From NCBI GenBank assembly GCA_900769845.1, contig CAAGIF010000027.1:1-5640 (forward strand): a stretch of 5,640 nt of DNA. Reading direction: 5' to 3'. A program made the translations under genes and the position numbers. The stretch's first letter is position 1; the number at the start of each line of letters is the position of its first letter. Of this stretch, positions 1-5,258 are shown piece by piece. This DNA is from an uncultured Oscillospiraceae bacterium (GTDB taxonomy: Bacteria; Bacillota_A; Clostridia; Oscillospirales; Oscillospiraceae). Below the pieces are notes generated by a model. That model saw only the letters and a program-made list of their open reading frames with translations. It had not been told where the DNA came from and did not search any database.

Positions 1-198
1 CGGAACATCTTAGACCTGGTATATGACATTCTGGACCGCTGGGAAGCGGAACAGAGCGGGGAAAGCGACGTGGGCCGGGTGCTCCCGGCAGACTATTTCT
101 GGTTTCACGGAGACGGAAAACACAACTACTTCCGCAATGTGTATGACGACTATTCCCAGCCGTGGGAATACGAGCTGGGCAGTCCGTATGAGGAGTAA
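1..198 (+). CDS. Hypothetical protein, C-terminal 65 aa (5'-truncated by window edge)
   Basis: Frame 1 is open from the first base to a TAA at 196-198, and no convincing start lies inside, so this is the C-terminal end of a longer gene. The 65 visible residues are strongly acidic and aromatic, with short pieces such as ADYFWFHGDGKHNYF and a tail ending ELGSPYEE. I see no signal peptide, membrane segment or recognised catalytic motif. The last codons form an AGGAG (191-195) that is the ribosome binding site of the next gene, which starts two bases after the stop, so the two are almost certainly co-transcribed and translationally coupled. Codon use resembles the primase downstream. Function is not recognised; a small phage accessory protein is the likeliest class given the neighbours. 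Confidence 0.7.
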   Translation, partial: RNILDLVYDILDRWEAEQSGESDVGRVLPADYFWFHGDGKHNYFRNVYDDYSQPWEYELGSPYEE

Positions 199-200
199 TT

Positions 201-392
201 ATGGCTGATTTCTTTCTATTCATTGCCGGCGTCAGCGGCTGTGTCTGGCTGACCGCATTTGTTAACGGGGCGCATCTCTCCCGAATCCCCGGTGCCACAA
301 AAGATACAAATAGGATGCTGCTTCTATGCATCGTATCAACGGTGGTCGCCGCTGTTTCGCTGACCGCATATGCGGCAATCACAAGTTTTTAA
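201..392 (+). CDS. Small two-helix membrane protein, 63 aa
   Basis: A 63-aa ORF starts at ATG 201, five bases after AGGAG (191-195), and ends at TAA 390-392. Two hydrophobic stretches (about residues 4-22 and 39-60) are joined by a polar loop containing SRIPGATKDTNR, so a two-pass inner-membrane hairpin is predicted. There are no charged catalytic residues and no clear cleavable signal peptide. It follows the acidic gene by two bases, and the next small membrane gene begins 14 bases later, so it lies within one operon running toward the primase. A holin-like or other phage membrane accessory role is possible from size and topology, but no lysin is adjacent, so I give no function. Confidence that it is translated comes from the well-placed ribosome binding site. 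Confidence 0.65.
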   Translation: MADFFLFIAGVSGCVWLTAFVNGAHLSRIPGATKDTNRMLLLCIVSTVVAAVSLTAYAAITSF

Positions 393-406
393 CTAGGAGG
401 GCACCA

Positions 407-550
407 ATGATTATCCTTAGAATCATTTTTTGGTTTCTGATCTCGCTGTGCCTGCTTGTTCTGTTCGCGTTCGCTGCTCTGGGCGCTCTCGTTTTCATCG
501 CCTGTGCAGCGAAGGTCGCCTATGAACATCGAGAGGGCTGGGACGATTGA
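407..550 (+). CDS. Single-pass membrane micropeptide, 47 aa
   Basis: The start chosen is ATG 407, because a perfect AGGAGG lies at 395-400 with a six-base gap. An in-frame upstream start near 326 would overlap the preceding gene and lacks such a site. The 47-aa product is almost entirely hydrophobic over residues 2-35 (one long or two short helices rich in Ile, Leu, Phe and Ala), followed by a short charged tail, KVAYEHREGWDD, probably cytoplasmic. Its TGA (548-550) overlaps the proposed TTG start of the zinc-ribbon gene by four bases, which suggests coupled translation. No family is recognised. It is the second tiny membrane protein in a row in this operon. Confidence 0.65.
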   Translation: MIILRIIFWFLISLCLLVLFAFAALGALVFIACAAKVAYEHREGWDD

Positions 551-750
551 GAAGACCAACTACAAGATGTTCCCGCTGCCAGCGAGACTTTTATGCTATG
601 ACAATCCGTAAATGTCCTCATGAAGCTGTGCAGCGGGCATTCGGCAGCAACATCTGTTACTACTGCTGCAAGAAATGCAAACACCATACAAAACACCCAT
701 TTTGTGGGGCGATAGGATGTGGTTACGATATCAACGATACAAGAAATTAA
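547..750 (+). CDS. Small nine-cysteine zinc-ribbon protein, 67 aa
   Basis: The protein has nine cysteines in 67 residues: C8-x2-C11, C23, C37-x2-C40, C41-x2-C44, C53 and C58, plus histidines at 25, 46, 47 and 50. This pattern fits one or two zinc ribbons or knuckles that could bind nucleic acid or protein. TTG 547 is preferred because it overlaps the upstream stop (TTGA) and follows GAGAGGG (531-537). The in-frame ATG at 598 would discard the first CxxC and has no ribosome binding site. The final 32 bases overlap the start of the primase gene in another frame, so the two are probably translated together. The role is unknown. A zinc-binding accessory to the adjacent primase is an inference from position only. 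Confidence 0.6.
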   Translation: MRRPTTRCSRCQRDFYAMTIRKCPHEAVQRAFGSNICYYCCKKCKHHTKHPFCGAIGCGYDINDTRN

Positions 751-3097
751 AACAAGACTTTCGTGTTGCGAATATCTCGCCAGGAACGGCATTCACGTCC
801 GGAATAGAGGGCGCTGTGTGTCACCGCTCCGCGAGAACGCCCAAAACCCTACCAGTTTCTATGTAGAAGACGATCACTGGTACGACTTTGGCACAGGAAC
901 GGGCGGCGATGTTATAGACCTCGCCGCCCATCTTAAATATAACGGCGATGTGGGTGCCGCCGTCCGGTCTCTGGCCGCAGAGCTGGGCATCCAGCATCAG
1001 GACACCAACTATGCCAAGTGGAAGGACGATATCCAGCGACTGTGTACCAGGACAGCGGCATATCACTCCGCGCTGAGCCCGTCCGACTATGAGTATCTTG
1101 CCGCCCGCGGTTTCACCCCGGAGGACGCGGATCGCCTCATGATCGGCCGGGTGACAGACGGACATCTGAAAGGCCGCCTGTTCCTTCCCTATTTCAAAAA
1201 CGGCGCGGTAGTATATTACGCAACCCGTGCCATGCCGGAGGGCGCGCATCCGGATAACAAGTACATGAAAGCTGCGCTGGCAGAATCCCCAAGCTACCAG
1301 CACATTCCGTGGGGCCTGCAGACGCTAAACCGCCGGTCAGACATTCTCATTATCTCTGAGGGCTATTTCGATGCTCTTTCCTGGGAGAAGGAGGGCTATG
1401 CCGTTATCTCTCCTATAACCGGAAACTTCTCCAGCGCTCAATGGCCGGATGTTATATCCGCCTGCCATATGTTCGACCGGGTGCTCATCATCTTCGATAA
1501 CGACGAGAGAACCGGTGCCGGTGAGACTTTCACGGAACGGACCGCCAACCGACTATTCAAGGAAAAAATCCCATTCCATGTGGCCCATACTCCGTCCGGC
1601 ATCAAGGATGTTAACGACTATTACGCCAACGGAGGCAACCTGGCAACTCTCGTAAACTCTGCCGTGGACGGCATGAAGTTCATGGCCTCCCGGTGCAAGG
1701 ACGTGAAACAGCTGCAGCAATTCATCATGTCCATTCATCGGTATGTGGACTCCGTGGAAATTGCTTCGGTTCTGGCGTCGCTGTCCGAAAGATTCTCCAC
1801 CCGTGAGCTGAACGCTATCCAGAAGGCAGCGGAGAGACCGCCTACAGAACCGAAAATCGCCGAGGAAATCATTCGGGCACACCAGCTTATCTATGTGGAC
1901 CAGGTGGGCTTTTACCGCTGGGACAATCGCATCTGGTCCAAGATATCCGACGAGAATGTCCGGCGACTGGCGGACAAGGCTTACGGCGGCTTTTCCACCG
2001 CTCAGCGGATCAGCGCCGTGTGCAAGCTACTCAAGGCCAGAACTATTCAGGAGGTCACCTTTGACCGAAACCCGGTGCTCACATTCCAAAACGGAACGTT
2101 GGAAATCGAGACAGGGCGCTTCCGGAACTTTTCCCAGGCCGACTACTGCTCCATCATGATGGATTACGACTATGACCCAAAAGCCCGCTGCACCAAATGG
2201 CGCAGATTTGTCTCTGATATTTCGGACGACGATCCCCGCCGGGAGGAAGTGCTGCAGACTATCGCCGGGTACATCCTGTTTCCCGACTGCCGACTGCAGA
2301 AAATCTTTGTCCTCCTGGGCGCTGGCAGTAACGGCAAATCCGTATACCTGGAAGTGCTGCAGGCGCTGTATGGCAACCAGAATGTTTCCGTGGTGTCACC
2401 GACTGGCCTTACCCAGGAATTCCAGCGGGTGAAACTCAAAGACTCTCTGCTGAATATCGGCAAAGACGTTTCTCCCGACTTTTCCACGGGTGAAATCCGG
2501 GAATGGCTGCTGCAAATCTCAGACGGCACACTGATTCAGGCCTGCTACAAGGGACAGACGCATATCACGTTCACGCCCCGGTGCAAACTTATTTATGCTA
2601 TGAACAAGCCTCCGGTGGCATCCGTCATTGAAGGCCTTAACCGACGACTGCATTTCGTAAAGTTTCCGTGTAGCTATGTAGACTTCCCGGACCCGGCCAT
2701 CAAGACCCAGAAGCAGAAGGACATTAATATTGTACCCAAACTGCTGGCGGAGCTGCCTGGTATCTTTAACTGGGCCTATGAAGGCTACAAGCTGCTGAAT
2801 ACTGTGGGCTATTTCACCGACACCCCGGAGCAAGCGGATATCACACAGCAGTTCGAGGAAATGAGCGACCCTGTATCCGTATTCTGCAAAGACTATTCCT
2901 TCGCCGGGACTATCACGAGAGAGACGGTTTATGAATGGTACAAAGAGTGGTGTGATGCAACTGGGCATAAAGCTATGTCCCGTGAACGGTTCATGCCCCG
3001 GTTCCGGGACTGCATGGAAGACAAGATCGAGGACGAGTTCAGGAAGCGACAAGGTGGGCGAATCATGCGAGGATTTGTTTTCAAGGATGTCACATAA
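719..3097 (+). CDS. Phage TOPRIM primase / SF3 (D5-like) helicase, 792 aa
   Basis: Bifunctional replication protein expected to lay RNA primers and unwind DNA at the origin. Residues 1-70 form a CHC2-type zinc-ribbon region of DnaG-like primases, but the usual Cys/His ligands are mostly gone (C33 remains; WYDFGTGTGGD replaces the usual CFGCGxGGD). Residues about 208-300 are a TOPRIM domain: catalytic E214 in SEGYFDA, metal-binding FDND (D260, D262) and the IKDVND motif. The helicase half has a D5-N-like segment (about 385-510), Walker A GAGSNGKS (534-541), a sensor-type Asn in YAMNK (629) and an arginine-finger candidate in NRRLHF (642-643). GTG 719 is the first possible start after an in-frame TAG (713-715), with GTGGGG at 704-709. 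Length fits fused phage primase-helicases. An origin-like region follows immediately. Confidence 0.93.
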   Translation: MVTISTIQEIKTRLSCCEYLARNGIHVRNRGRCVSPLRENAQNPTSFYVEDDHWYDFGTGTGGDVIDLAAHLKYNGDVGAAVRSLAAELGIQHQDTNYAKWKDDIQRLCTRTAAYHSALSPSDYEYLAARGFTPEDADRLMIGRVTDGHLKGRLFLPYFKNGAVVYYATRAMPEGAHPDNKYMKAALAESPSYQHIPWGLQTLNRRSDILIISEGYFDALSWEKEGYAVISPITGNFSSAQWPDVISACHMFDRVLIIFDNDERTGAGETFTERTANRLFKEKIPFHVAHTPSGIKDVNDYYANGGNLATLVNSAVDGMKFMASRCKDVKQLQQFIMSIHRYVDSVEIASVLASLSERFSTRELNAIQKAAERPPTEPKIAEEIIRAHQLIYVDQVGFYRWDNRIWSKISDENVRRLADKAYGGFSTAQRISAVCKLLKARTIQEVTFDRNPVLTFQNGTLEIETGRFRNFSQADYCSIMMDYDYDPKARCTKWRRFVSDISDDDPRREEVLQTIAGYILFPDCRLQKIFVLLGAGSNGKSVYLEVLQALYGNQNVSVVSPTGLTQEFQRVKLKDSLLNIGKDVSPDFSTGEIREWLLQISDGTLIQACYKGQTHITFTPRCKLIYAMNKPPVASVIEGLNRRLHFVKFPCSYVDFPDPAIKTQKQKDINIVPKLLAELPGIFNWAYEGYKLLNTVGYFTDTPEQADITQQFEEMSDPVSVFCKDYSFAGTITRETVYEWYKEWCDATGHKAMSRERFMPRFRDCMEDKIEDEFRKRQGGRIMRGFVFKDVT

Positions 3098-3245
3098 CTA
3101 GGCACACTACCTGACACACTTAAGCCAAAAAACGGATAATTACCAACTTTTGTCGTTTTGTGACAGGCCAACGCCCCATACTTAGCACACAACTGGTCAC
3201 AGCAAAAAACCTTTAATATCAAGGCTTAGAACCCCTGTGCCTAGT
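3097..3245. repeat. 10-bp inverted repeat pair A
   Basis: ACTAGGCACA at 3097-3106 is the exact reverse complement of TGTGCCTAGT at 3236-3245. The left arm begins at the last base of the helicase stop codon. The right arm shares two bases with the left arm of pair B. Too far apart for a simple hairpin; more likely paired protein-binding sites of the putative origin. Confidence 0.55.
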
Positions 3246-3274
3246 GTGACAAGCTATTTTTATATTAGTAATAT
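3246..3274 (+). promoter_or_regulatory. Possible sigma-70 promoter for the terminase-like gene
   Basis: GTGACA (3246-3251; 5 of 6 consensus bases) and TAATAT (3269-3274; 4 of 6) are 17 bp apart, upstream of the gene starting at 3367. The -35 element coincides with an origin box, so binding there could couple replication and transcription. AT-rich DNA yields many chance -10 matches, hence low confidence. Confidence 0.25.
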
Positions 3275-3312
3275 AAAATATAAAATATATAAAATACGCG
3301 TATATAGTAAAC
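3254..3312. other. AT-rich putative DNA-unwinding element with palindromes
   Basis: This tract is almost wholly A and T. It contains a perfect 21-nt palindrome at 3258-3278 (10-bp arms TTTTATATTA / TAATATAAAA around a single G), three TATAAAA copies at 3272, 3279 and 3288, and the 10-bp palindrome ATACGCGTAT at 3294-3303. Such tracts melt easily and are typical of replication origins. Part may also act as a promoter. Confidence 0.5.
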
Positions 3313-3366
3313 TACAGCGTTTTTCCTTGTCACACCCGGCACGCGACTTTCAAAGGAGGATTCATC

Positions 3367-3933
3367 ATGGACGAACCCAAGAAAAGAGGCCCGGGCAGAC
3401 CGCGCAAGACGCCGGACCTGAACCCTATGGATGTTATCAAGGCACCGCAGAAAACCAATCTGCCCAATGCAATCGATCTCCCAGATGGGGATAACAATAA
3501 ATATACTTCCTTTGCACTGGACATTATGAAGCTGCCCCGTTTTGACCTGGAGAACCCCCAGCAGATACAGCAGCGCATTATCGACTATTTCCAGCTCTGT
3601 GCAAACAACGATATGAAACCCGGTGTTGTCTCTCTGGCGCTGGCTCTGGGTGTGCATCGCATGAGACTATGGGAGATTGCGACGGACCATCCGAAGCAGC
3701 TTCGACTTCCGCAGGAATGCAGGGACTATATCAAATCTGCTTACAATACCCTGGATGCCCTTTGGGAAATGTACATGCAGAATGGAAAGGTAAACCCGGC
3801 ATCCGGCATCTTCCTGGGCAAAAACAACTTTGGCTATGCCGATACCCAGGAGTATGTACTTACTCCCAATCAGCACGAAAACCAGACGGATCCCAAGACT
3901 ATCGAAGCCAAATACGAGGAGCTGCCGGAATGA
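3367..3933 (+). CDS. Terminase small subunit-like protein with N-terminal AT-hook, 188 aa
   Basis: ATG 3367 follows a near-perfect AAAGGAGG (3352-3359) by seven bases. Residues 5-14 (KKRGPGRPRK) form an AT-hook, a minor-groove DNA-binding motif. Residues about 60-76 are a helical segment rich in Gln and Ile, and residues about 84-106 (KPGVVSLALALGVHRMRLWE) look like a helix-turn-helix. The C-terminal part GIFLGKNNFGY (147-157) followed by a charged tail resembles the KNxxG(Y/W) segment of gp3-like phage small terminases, which recognise packaging sites and recruit the large subunit. The family call is from memory of motif patterns, not a search. A DNA-binding replication or regulatory protein is the alternative. 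No large terminase gene follows; instead there is a micropeptide and a terminator. Confidence 0.6.
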   Translation: MDEPKKRGPGRPRKTPDLNPMDVIKAPQKTNLPNAIDLPDGDNNKYTSFALDIMKLPRFDLENPQQIQQRIIDYFQLCANNDMKPGVVSLALALGVHRMRLWEIATDHPKQLRLPQECRDYIKSAYNTLDALWEMYMQNGKVNPASGIFLGKNNFGYADTQEYVLTPNQHENQTDPKTIEAKYEELPE

Positions 3934-4001
3934 GCTGCATGTACCTCTGGGCAACTCTGGCGCTGGCCGTGGCAGTAATAATTTCATACATAGACAATTG
4001 A
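3930..4001 (+). CDS. Membrane micropeptide, 23 aa, coupled to terminase-like gene
   Basis: ATG 3930 overlaps the preceding stop as ATGA (3930-3933). GAGGAG at 3916-3921, inside the end of the upstream gene, is eight bases before the start, a well-placed ribosome binding site. The peptide is 23 residues, with one hydrophobic helix (about residues 5-19, Leu/Ala/Val/Ile) and a short polar end, SYIDN. The stop at 3999-4001 is six bases before the terminator stem, so it is the last gene of the transcript. It is too short for family assignment. The coupling and ribosome binding site support real translation, but the AGGAG could be chance from Glu codons. Confidence 0.5.
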   Translation: MSCMYLWATLALAVAVIISYIDN

Positions 4002-4007
4002 CGACTT

Positions 4008-4039
4008 TCAGCCCCTTGCTTGTGAGGGGCTGATTTTTT
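4008..4039 (+). terminator. Intrinsic terminator of the + strand operon
   Basis: TCAGCCCCT (4008-4016) pairs perfectly with AGGGGCTGA (4025-4033) over nine base pairs with an eight-base loop, followed by six T (4034-4039). It lies directly after the 23-aa ORF and should end transcription from the primase/terminase-like side. Confidence 0.9.
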
Positions 4040-4082
4040 GACATCTGTTTTGGACCGCGCTATCATATCGCCATCAATTTTC

Positions 4083-4111
4083 TTGACATTTTTTACTGAT
4101 TGGGATATAAT
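4083..4111 (+). promoter_or_regulatory. Perfect consensus sigma-70 promoter
   Basis: TTGACA (4083-4088) and TATAAT (4106-4111) are separated by exactly 17 bp, all consensus. The predicted start is near G4118. It stands just downstream of the terminator at 4008-4039, so it begins an independent transcript. No credible gene follows; the transcript should meet a terminator about 130 bases on. No clear operator repeat is seen around it, which suggests constitutive strong expression. Confidence 0.85.
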
Positions 4112-4117
4112 TCCATC

Positions 4118-4249
4118 GGTGGTTGTCGTGGCCAATGTTCTGGCCCCTTCCGCCATTCTTATTTATAAAATTTGTATTAAAGGCATTGGGCACCCCATTT
4201 AAGGCTCTTAAAAGCGAGCCAAGGGGAGGCGATGCCTTTTTTGTTTTTT
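4118..4249 (+). ncRNA. Candidate structured small RNA, about 130 nt
   Basis: The predicted transcript runs from the consensus promoter to a T-rich run at 4237-4249. It contains no ribosome-bound ORF. Its 5' part can fold with GGCCA (4130-4134) pairing TGGCC (4141-4145), and GGTGG (4118-4122) pairing CCGCC (4150-4154) with one G-U. An A/U-rich linker (about 4158-4180) leads to a branched 3' hairpin: AAAGGCAT (4179-4186) with ATGCCTTT (4232-4239), CCCC (4193-4196) with GGGG (4223-4226), and GGCTC (4203-4207) with GAGCC (4216-4220). I do not recognise an RNA family. Possible roles include a regulatory RNA for replication, immunity or the convergent operon; none is shown by the sequence. Confidence 0.55.
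4179..4249 (+). terminator. Extended terminator hairpin ending the small RNA
   Basis: An 8-bp outer stem (4179-4186 with 4232-4239) encloses nested CCCC/GGGG and GGCTC/GAGCC helices separated by internal loops, followed by TTTTTTGTTTTTT-type sequence to 4249. It is longer than a minimal terminator and may carry function besides termination. Confidence 0.7.
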
Positions 4250-4305
4250 ACGACTATGAAAAAAGTTTACGACTTTCACGACTATCAGAAATTTTACGAC
4301 TATGA
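4250..4305 (+). repeat. Four ACGACTATGA-type short repeats (iteron-like)
   Basis: Copies: ACGACTATGA (4250-4259), ACGACTTTCA (4269-4278), ACGACTATCA (4278-4287) and ACGACTATGA (4296-4305), mostly preceded by TTT. Start-to-start distances are 19, 9 and 18 bases, so near multiples of nine. A further identical ACGACTTTCA is at 4001-4010. The repeats begin right after the small-RNA terminator. The 19-base step breaks any common reading frame, so they are not a coding repeat. Likely binding sites for a protein; origin, packaging or regulatory function cannot be told apart from sequence alone. Confidence 0.55.
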
Positions 4306-4448
4306 CTCAGGTGTCCAAAAAATCGTACACCTAAAAAAGAGAGAAAAAATAATTCTTTTTTGGCCACTTTTTTGGCCGGTTCTTGGCCGGGACACAACCC
4401 GTCCCGGAAAAATGTTAAAATATGGTAAAAAATACCCTATTTTATAAG

Positions 4449-4479
4449 GCCCCTGGCGACCTCCTGGCGGGCCGTTTTT
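4449..4479 (+). terminator. Weak terminator-like hairpin
   Basis: GGCCC (4449-4453) can pair with GGGCC (4469-4473), enclosing a direct repeat CCTGGCG (4453-4459 and 4463-4469), followed by GTTTTT (4474-4479). The five-bp stem and long loop make this a weak + strand terminator at best; it could catch readthrough past the small RNA. Confidence 0.3.
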
Positions 4480-4538
4480 CCGGGGATAGGTAAACACCCC
4501 GGGCATAATAACCGCGCTAAAATGGCCGTTTGTGGACC

Positions 4539-4557
4539 TCCTGGAGCACCTCCAGGA
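4539..4557. repeat. Perfect 8-bp hairpin with 3-base loop
   Basis: TCCTGGAG (4539-4546), loop CAC, CTCCAGGA (4550-4557). There is no T run on either side, so it is not an intrinsic terminator. It may be a protein-binding or RNA structure of the convergent intergenic region. Confidence 0.5.
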
Positions 4558-4594
4558 AACGCGAAAAACCCCGGCCGGATCCTGGCCAGGGCAT

Positions 4595-4621
4595 AAAAAA
4601 AGCCGGGGCACCTGGCCCCGG
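4595..4621 (-). terminator. Intrinsic terminator of the - strand operon
   Basis: On the - strand CCGGGGC (4621-4615) pairs with GCCCCGG (4609-4603) around a five-base loop, then one C and seven T (4601-4595). It begins immediately after the stop codon of the 205-aa gene at 4622-4624. Confidence 0.9.
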
Positions 4622-5239
4622 TTAGTTTAATTTATATGTTTTGTTCTTTTGTTTGCCTGCTCCTTTCTTGTATGGTTTGATCCATACTTCCCGCCCGTCT
4701 TTATAGCGCCGATAATGGCCCCGGACCGTAAAAACGCCCGCGGGCCGGGCATGTCCGCCCCGGGGCACTATTTGCGGCCCGCTGGAGCTGGAGCGGAAAA
4801 GATAGGTTATACCGCTTTTTTTGCGTCGCTGCGCGCCGTTTTTTGCCTTTTTCGGCCGCTCCTGGCGCGTTTCCTTTGCTGCAGCTGCAGCCGCTGCCGG
4901 TTCCGGTTCATGGTATACAATAAGCGCCATTAATGACGCGTAAACGGTTATTATACTTTGCTTATCTTCCTTTTTTAGCTTTGTTGTGTCCTTCTGTTCC
5001 TTGAATAGGCCGCCGGGCAGCTGCTGACCGCTTATTTTTCCGGCCTTGTTTCCTTGGATCCATACATGAAAGGTCAATTTTTCGCCGTCTCGGATTGCCT
5101 TTATGTTTATTCCGGCCTCTGGGAATTCTAATATGATGCCCCGGAATGGGGCAGCGTTCCGCCGTACTAGATCCCTGTTATTATCCCGCCATTCTAGCAG
5201 CGTTTCAACGTCTCCACTTGATAATATAATCTTGTCCAT
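4622..5239 (-). CDS. Phage-type hypothetical protein with basic C-terminal tail, 205 aa
   Basis: ATG at 5239 follows AGGGGG (5250-5245) by five bases; TAA at 4624-4622 abuts the terminator. Residues 1-110 look like a compact alpha/beta domain (ILSSGDVETLLEWRD start, then LTFHVWIQGN, ending ASLMALIVYH). An Ala7 run (115-121) within EPEPAAAAAAAKE opens a low-complexity basic linker (122-142). The C-terminal part, GVFTVRGHYRRYKDGREVWI (168-187), then a Lys-rich end, resembles a tail seen in small proteins of Gram-positive phages, with a likely nucleic-acid-binding or scaffold role. I do not know a characterised function. It is the last gene of the - strand operon, convergent with the small-RNA unit. 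Two-domain layout suggests a DNA-binding or single-strand-binding accessory, but this is inference. Confidence 0.75.
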   Translation of the reverse strand: MDKIILSSGDVETLLEWRDNNRDLVRRNAAPFRGIILEFPEAGINIKAIRDGEKLTFHVWIQGNKAGKISGQQLPGGLFKEQKDTTKLKKEDKQSIITVYASLMALIVYHEPEPAAAAAAAKETRQERPKKAKNGAQRRKKSGITYLFRSSSSGPQIVPRGGHARPAGVFTVRGHYRRYKDGREVWIKPYKKGAGKQKNKTYKLN

Positions 5240-5258
5240 GGTATCCCCCTATAGAAGA

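Larger units (their letters stand above)
3088..3335 (+). other. Putative replication origin: boxes flanking an AT-rich core
   Basis: The 269-base gap between helicase and terminase-like gene is not coding. TGTCACA occurs at 3088-3094 and 3328-3334 and its complement TGTGACA at 3159-3165 and 3245-3251, with near-matches GGTCACA (3195-3201) and TGACACA (3112-3118). These boxes surround an AT-rich core at about 3255-3312. Short binding boxes on both sides of an unwinding element, next to the gene for the initiating helicase, is a known arrangement in staphylococcal pathogenicity islands and several phages. The assignment is by architecture, not homology. Confidence 0.5.
3244..3335. repeat. 10-bp inverted repeat pair B bracketing the AT-rich core
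   Basis: GTGTGACAAG at 3244-3253 is the exact reverse complement of CTTGTCACAC at 3326-3335. The 72 bases between hold the AT-rich core. The symmetry places the putative unwinding element between two oppositely oriented binding sites. Confidence 0.6.
4306..4602. other. Non-coding stretch: AT-rich half, then GC-rich hairpin half
   Basis: I see no credible gene. A hairpin AGGTGT/ACACCT (4309-4314 with 4327-4332) precedes an A-rich tract. TTGGCC recurs at 4360, 4372 and 4383, spaced 12 and 11 bases, about one helical turn. CCGGGAC/GTCCCGG (4387-4393 with 4401-4407) forms a 7-bp hairpin. After an AT-rich segment to about 4447, the sequence turns GC-rich with CCTGG-containing direct and inverted repeats. 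The open frame around 4232-4447 has no ribosome binding site and starts inside the repeats. Confidence 0.5.

Noticed and set aside
522..611. 29-codon frame starting at ATG 522, overlapping the 47-aa and zinc-ribbon genes
   Set aside because: It lies wholly within two better-supported genes, has no recognisable features, and the alternative frame carries an ordered CxxC pattern.
821..1303. 160-aa - strand open frame inside the primase gene
   Set aside because: Antisense shadow of a clear TOPRIM primase; no ribosome binding site or domain seen.
2519..3052. 177-aa - strand open frame opposite the helicase C-terminus
   Set aside because: Antisense shadow of the conserved helicase region; composition follows the coding strand's codons.
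3244..3335. CRISPR-like or transposon terminal inverted repeat interpretation of the 10-bp repeats
   Set aside because: No regularly spaced direct repeats with spacers, and no transposase or target duplication between or near the repeats.
3669..4001. 110-aa + strand frame overlapping the terminase-like gene
   Set aside because: The long form is an overlapping shadow; only its last 23 codons, from ATG 3930 with a ribosome binding site, are kept.
4118..4249. tRNA or known riboswitch in the small-RNA region
   Set aside because: No T-loop, anticodon arm or recognisable riboswitch core, and no + strand gene downstream to regulate.
4232..4447. 71-aa + strand open frame with YDF/HDY/YDY-like repeats
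   Set aside because: No ribosome binding site, starts within the small-RNA terminator, and its repeated residues come from the DNA repeats, one of which is out of frame.
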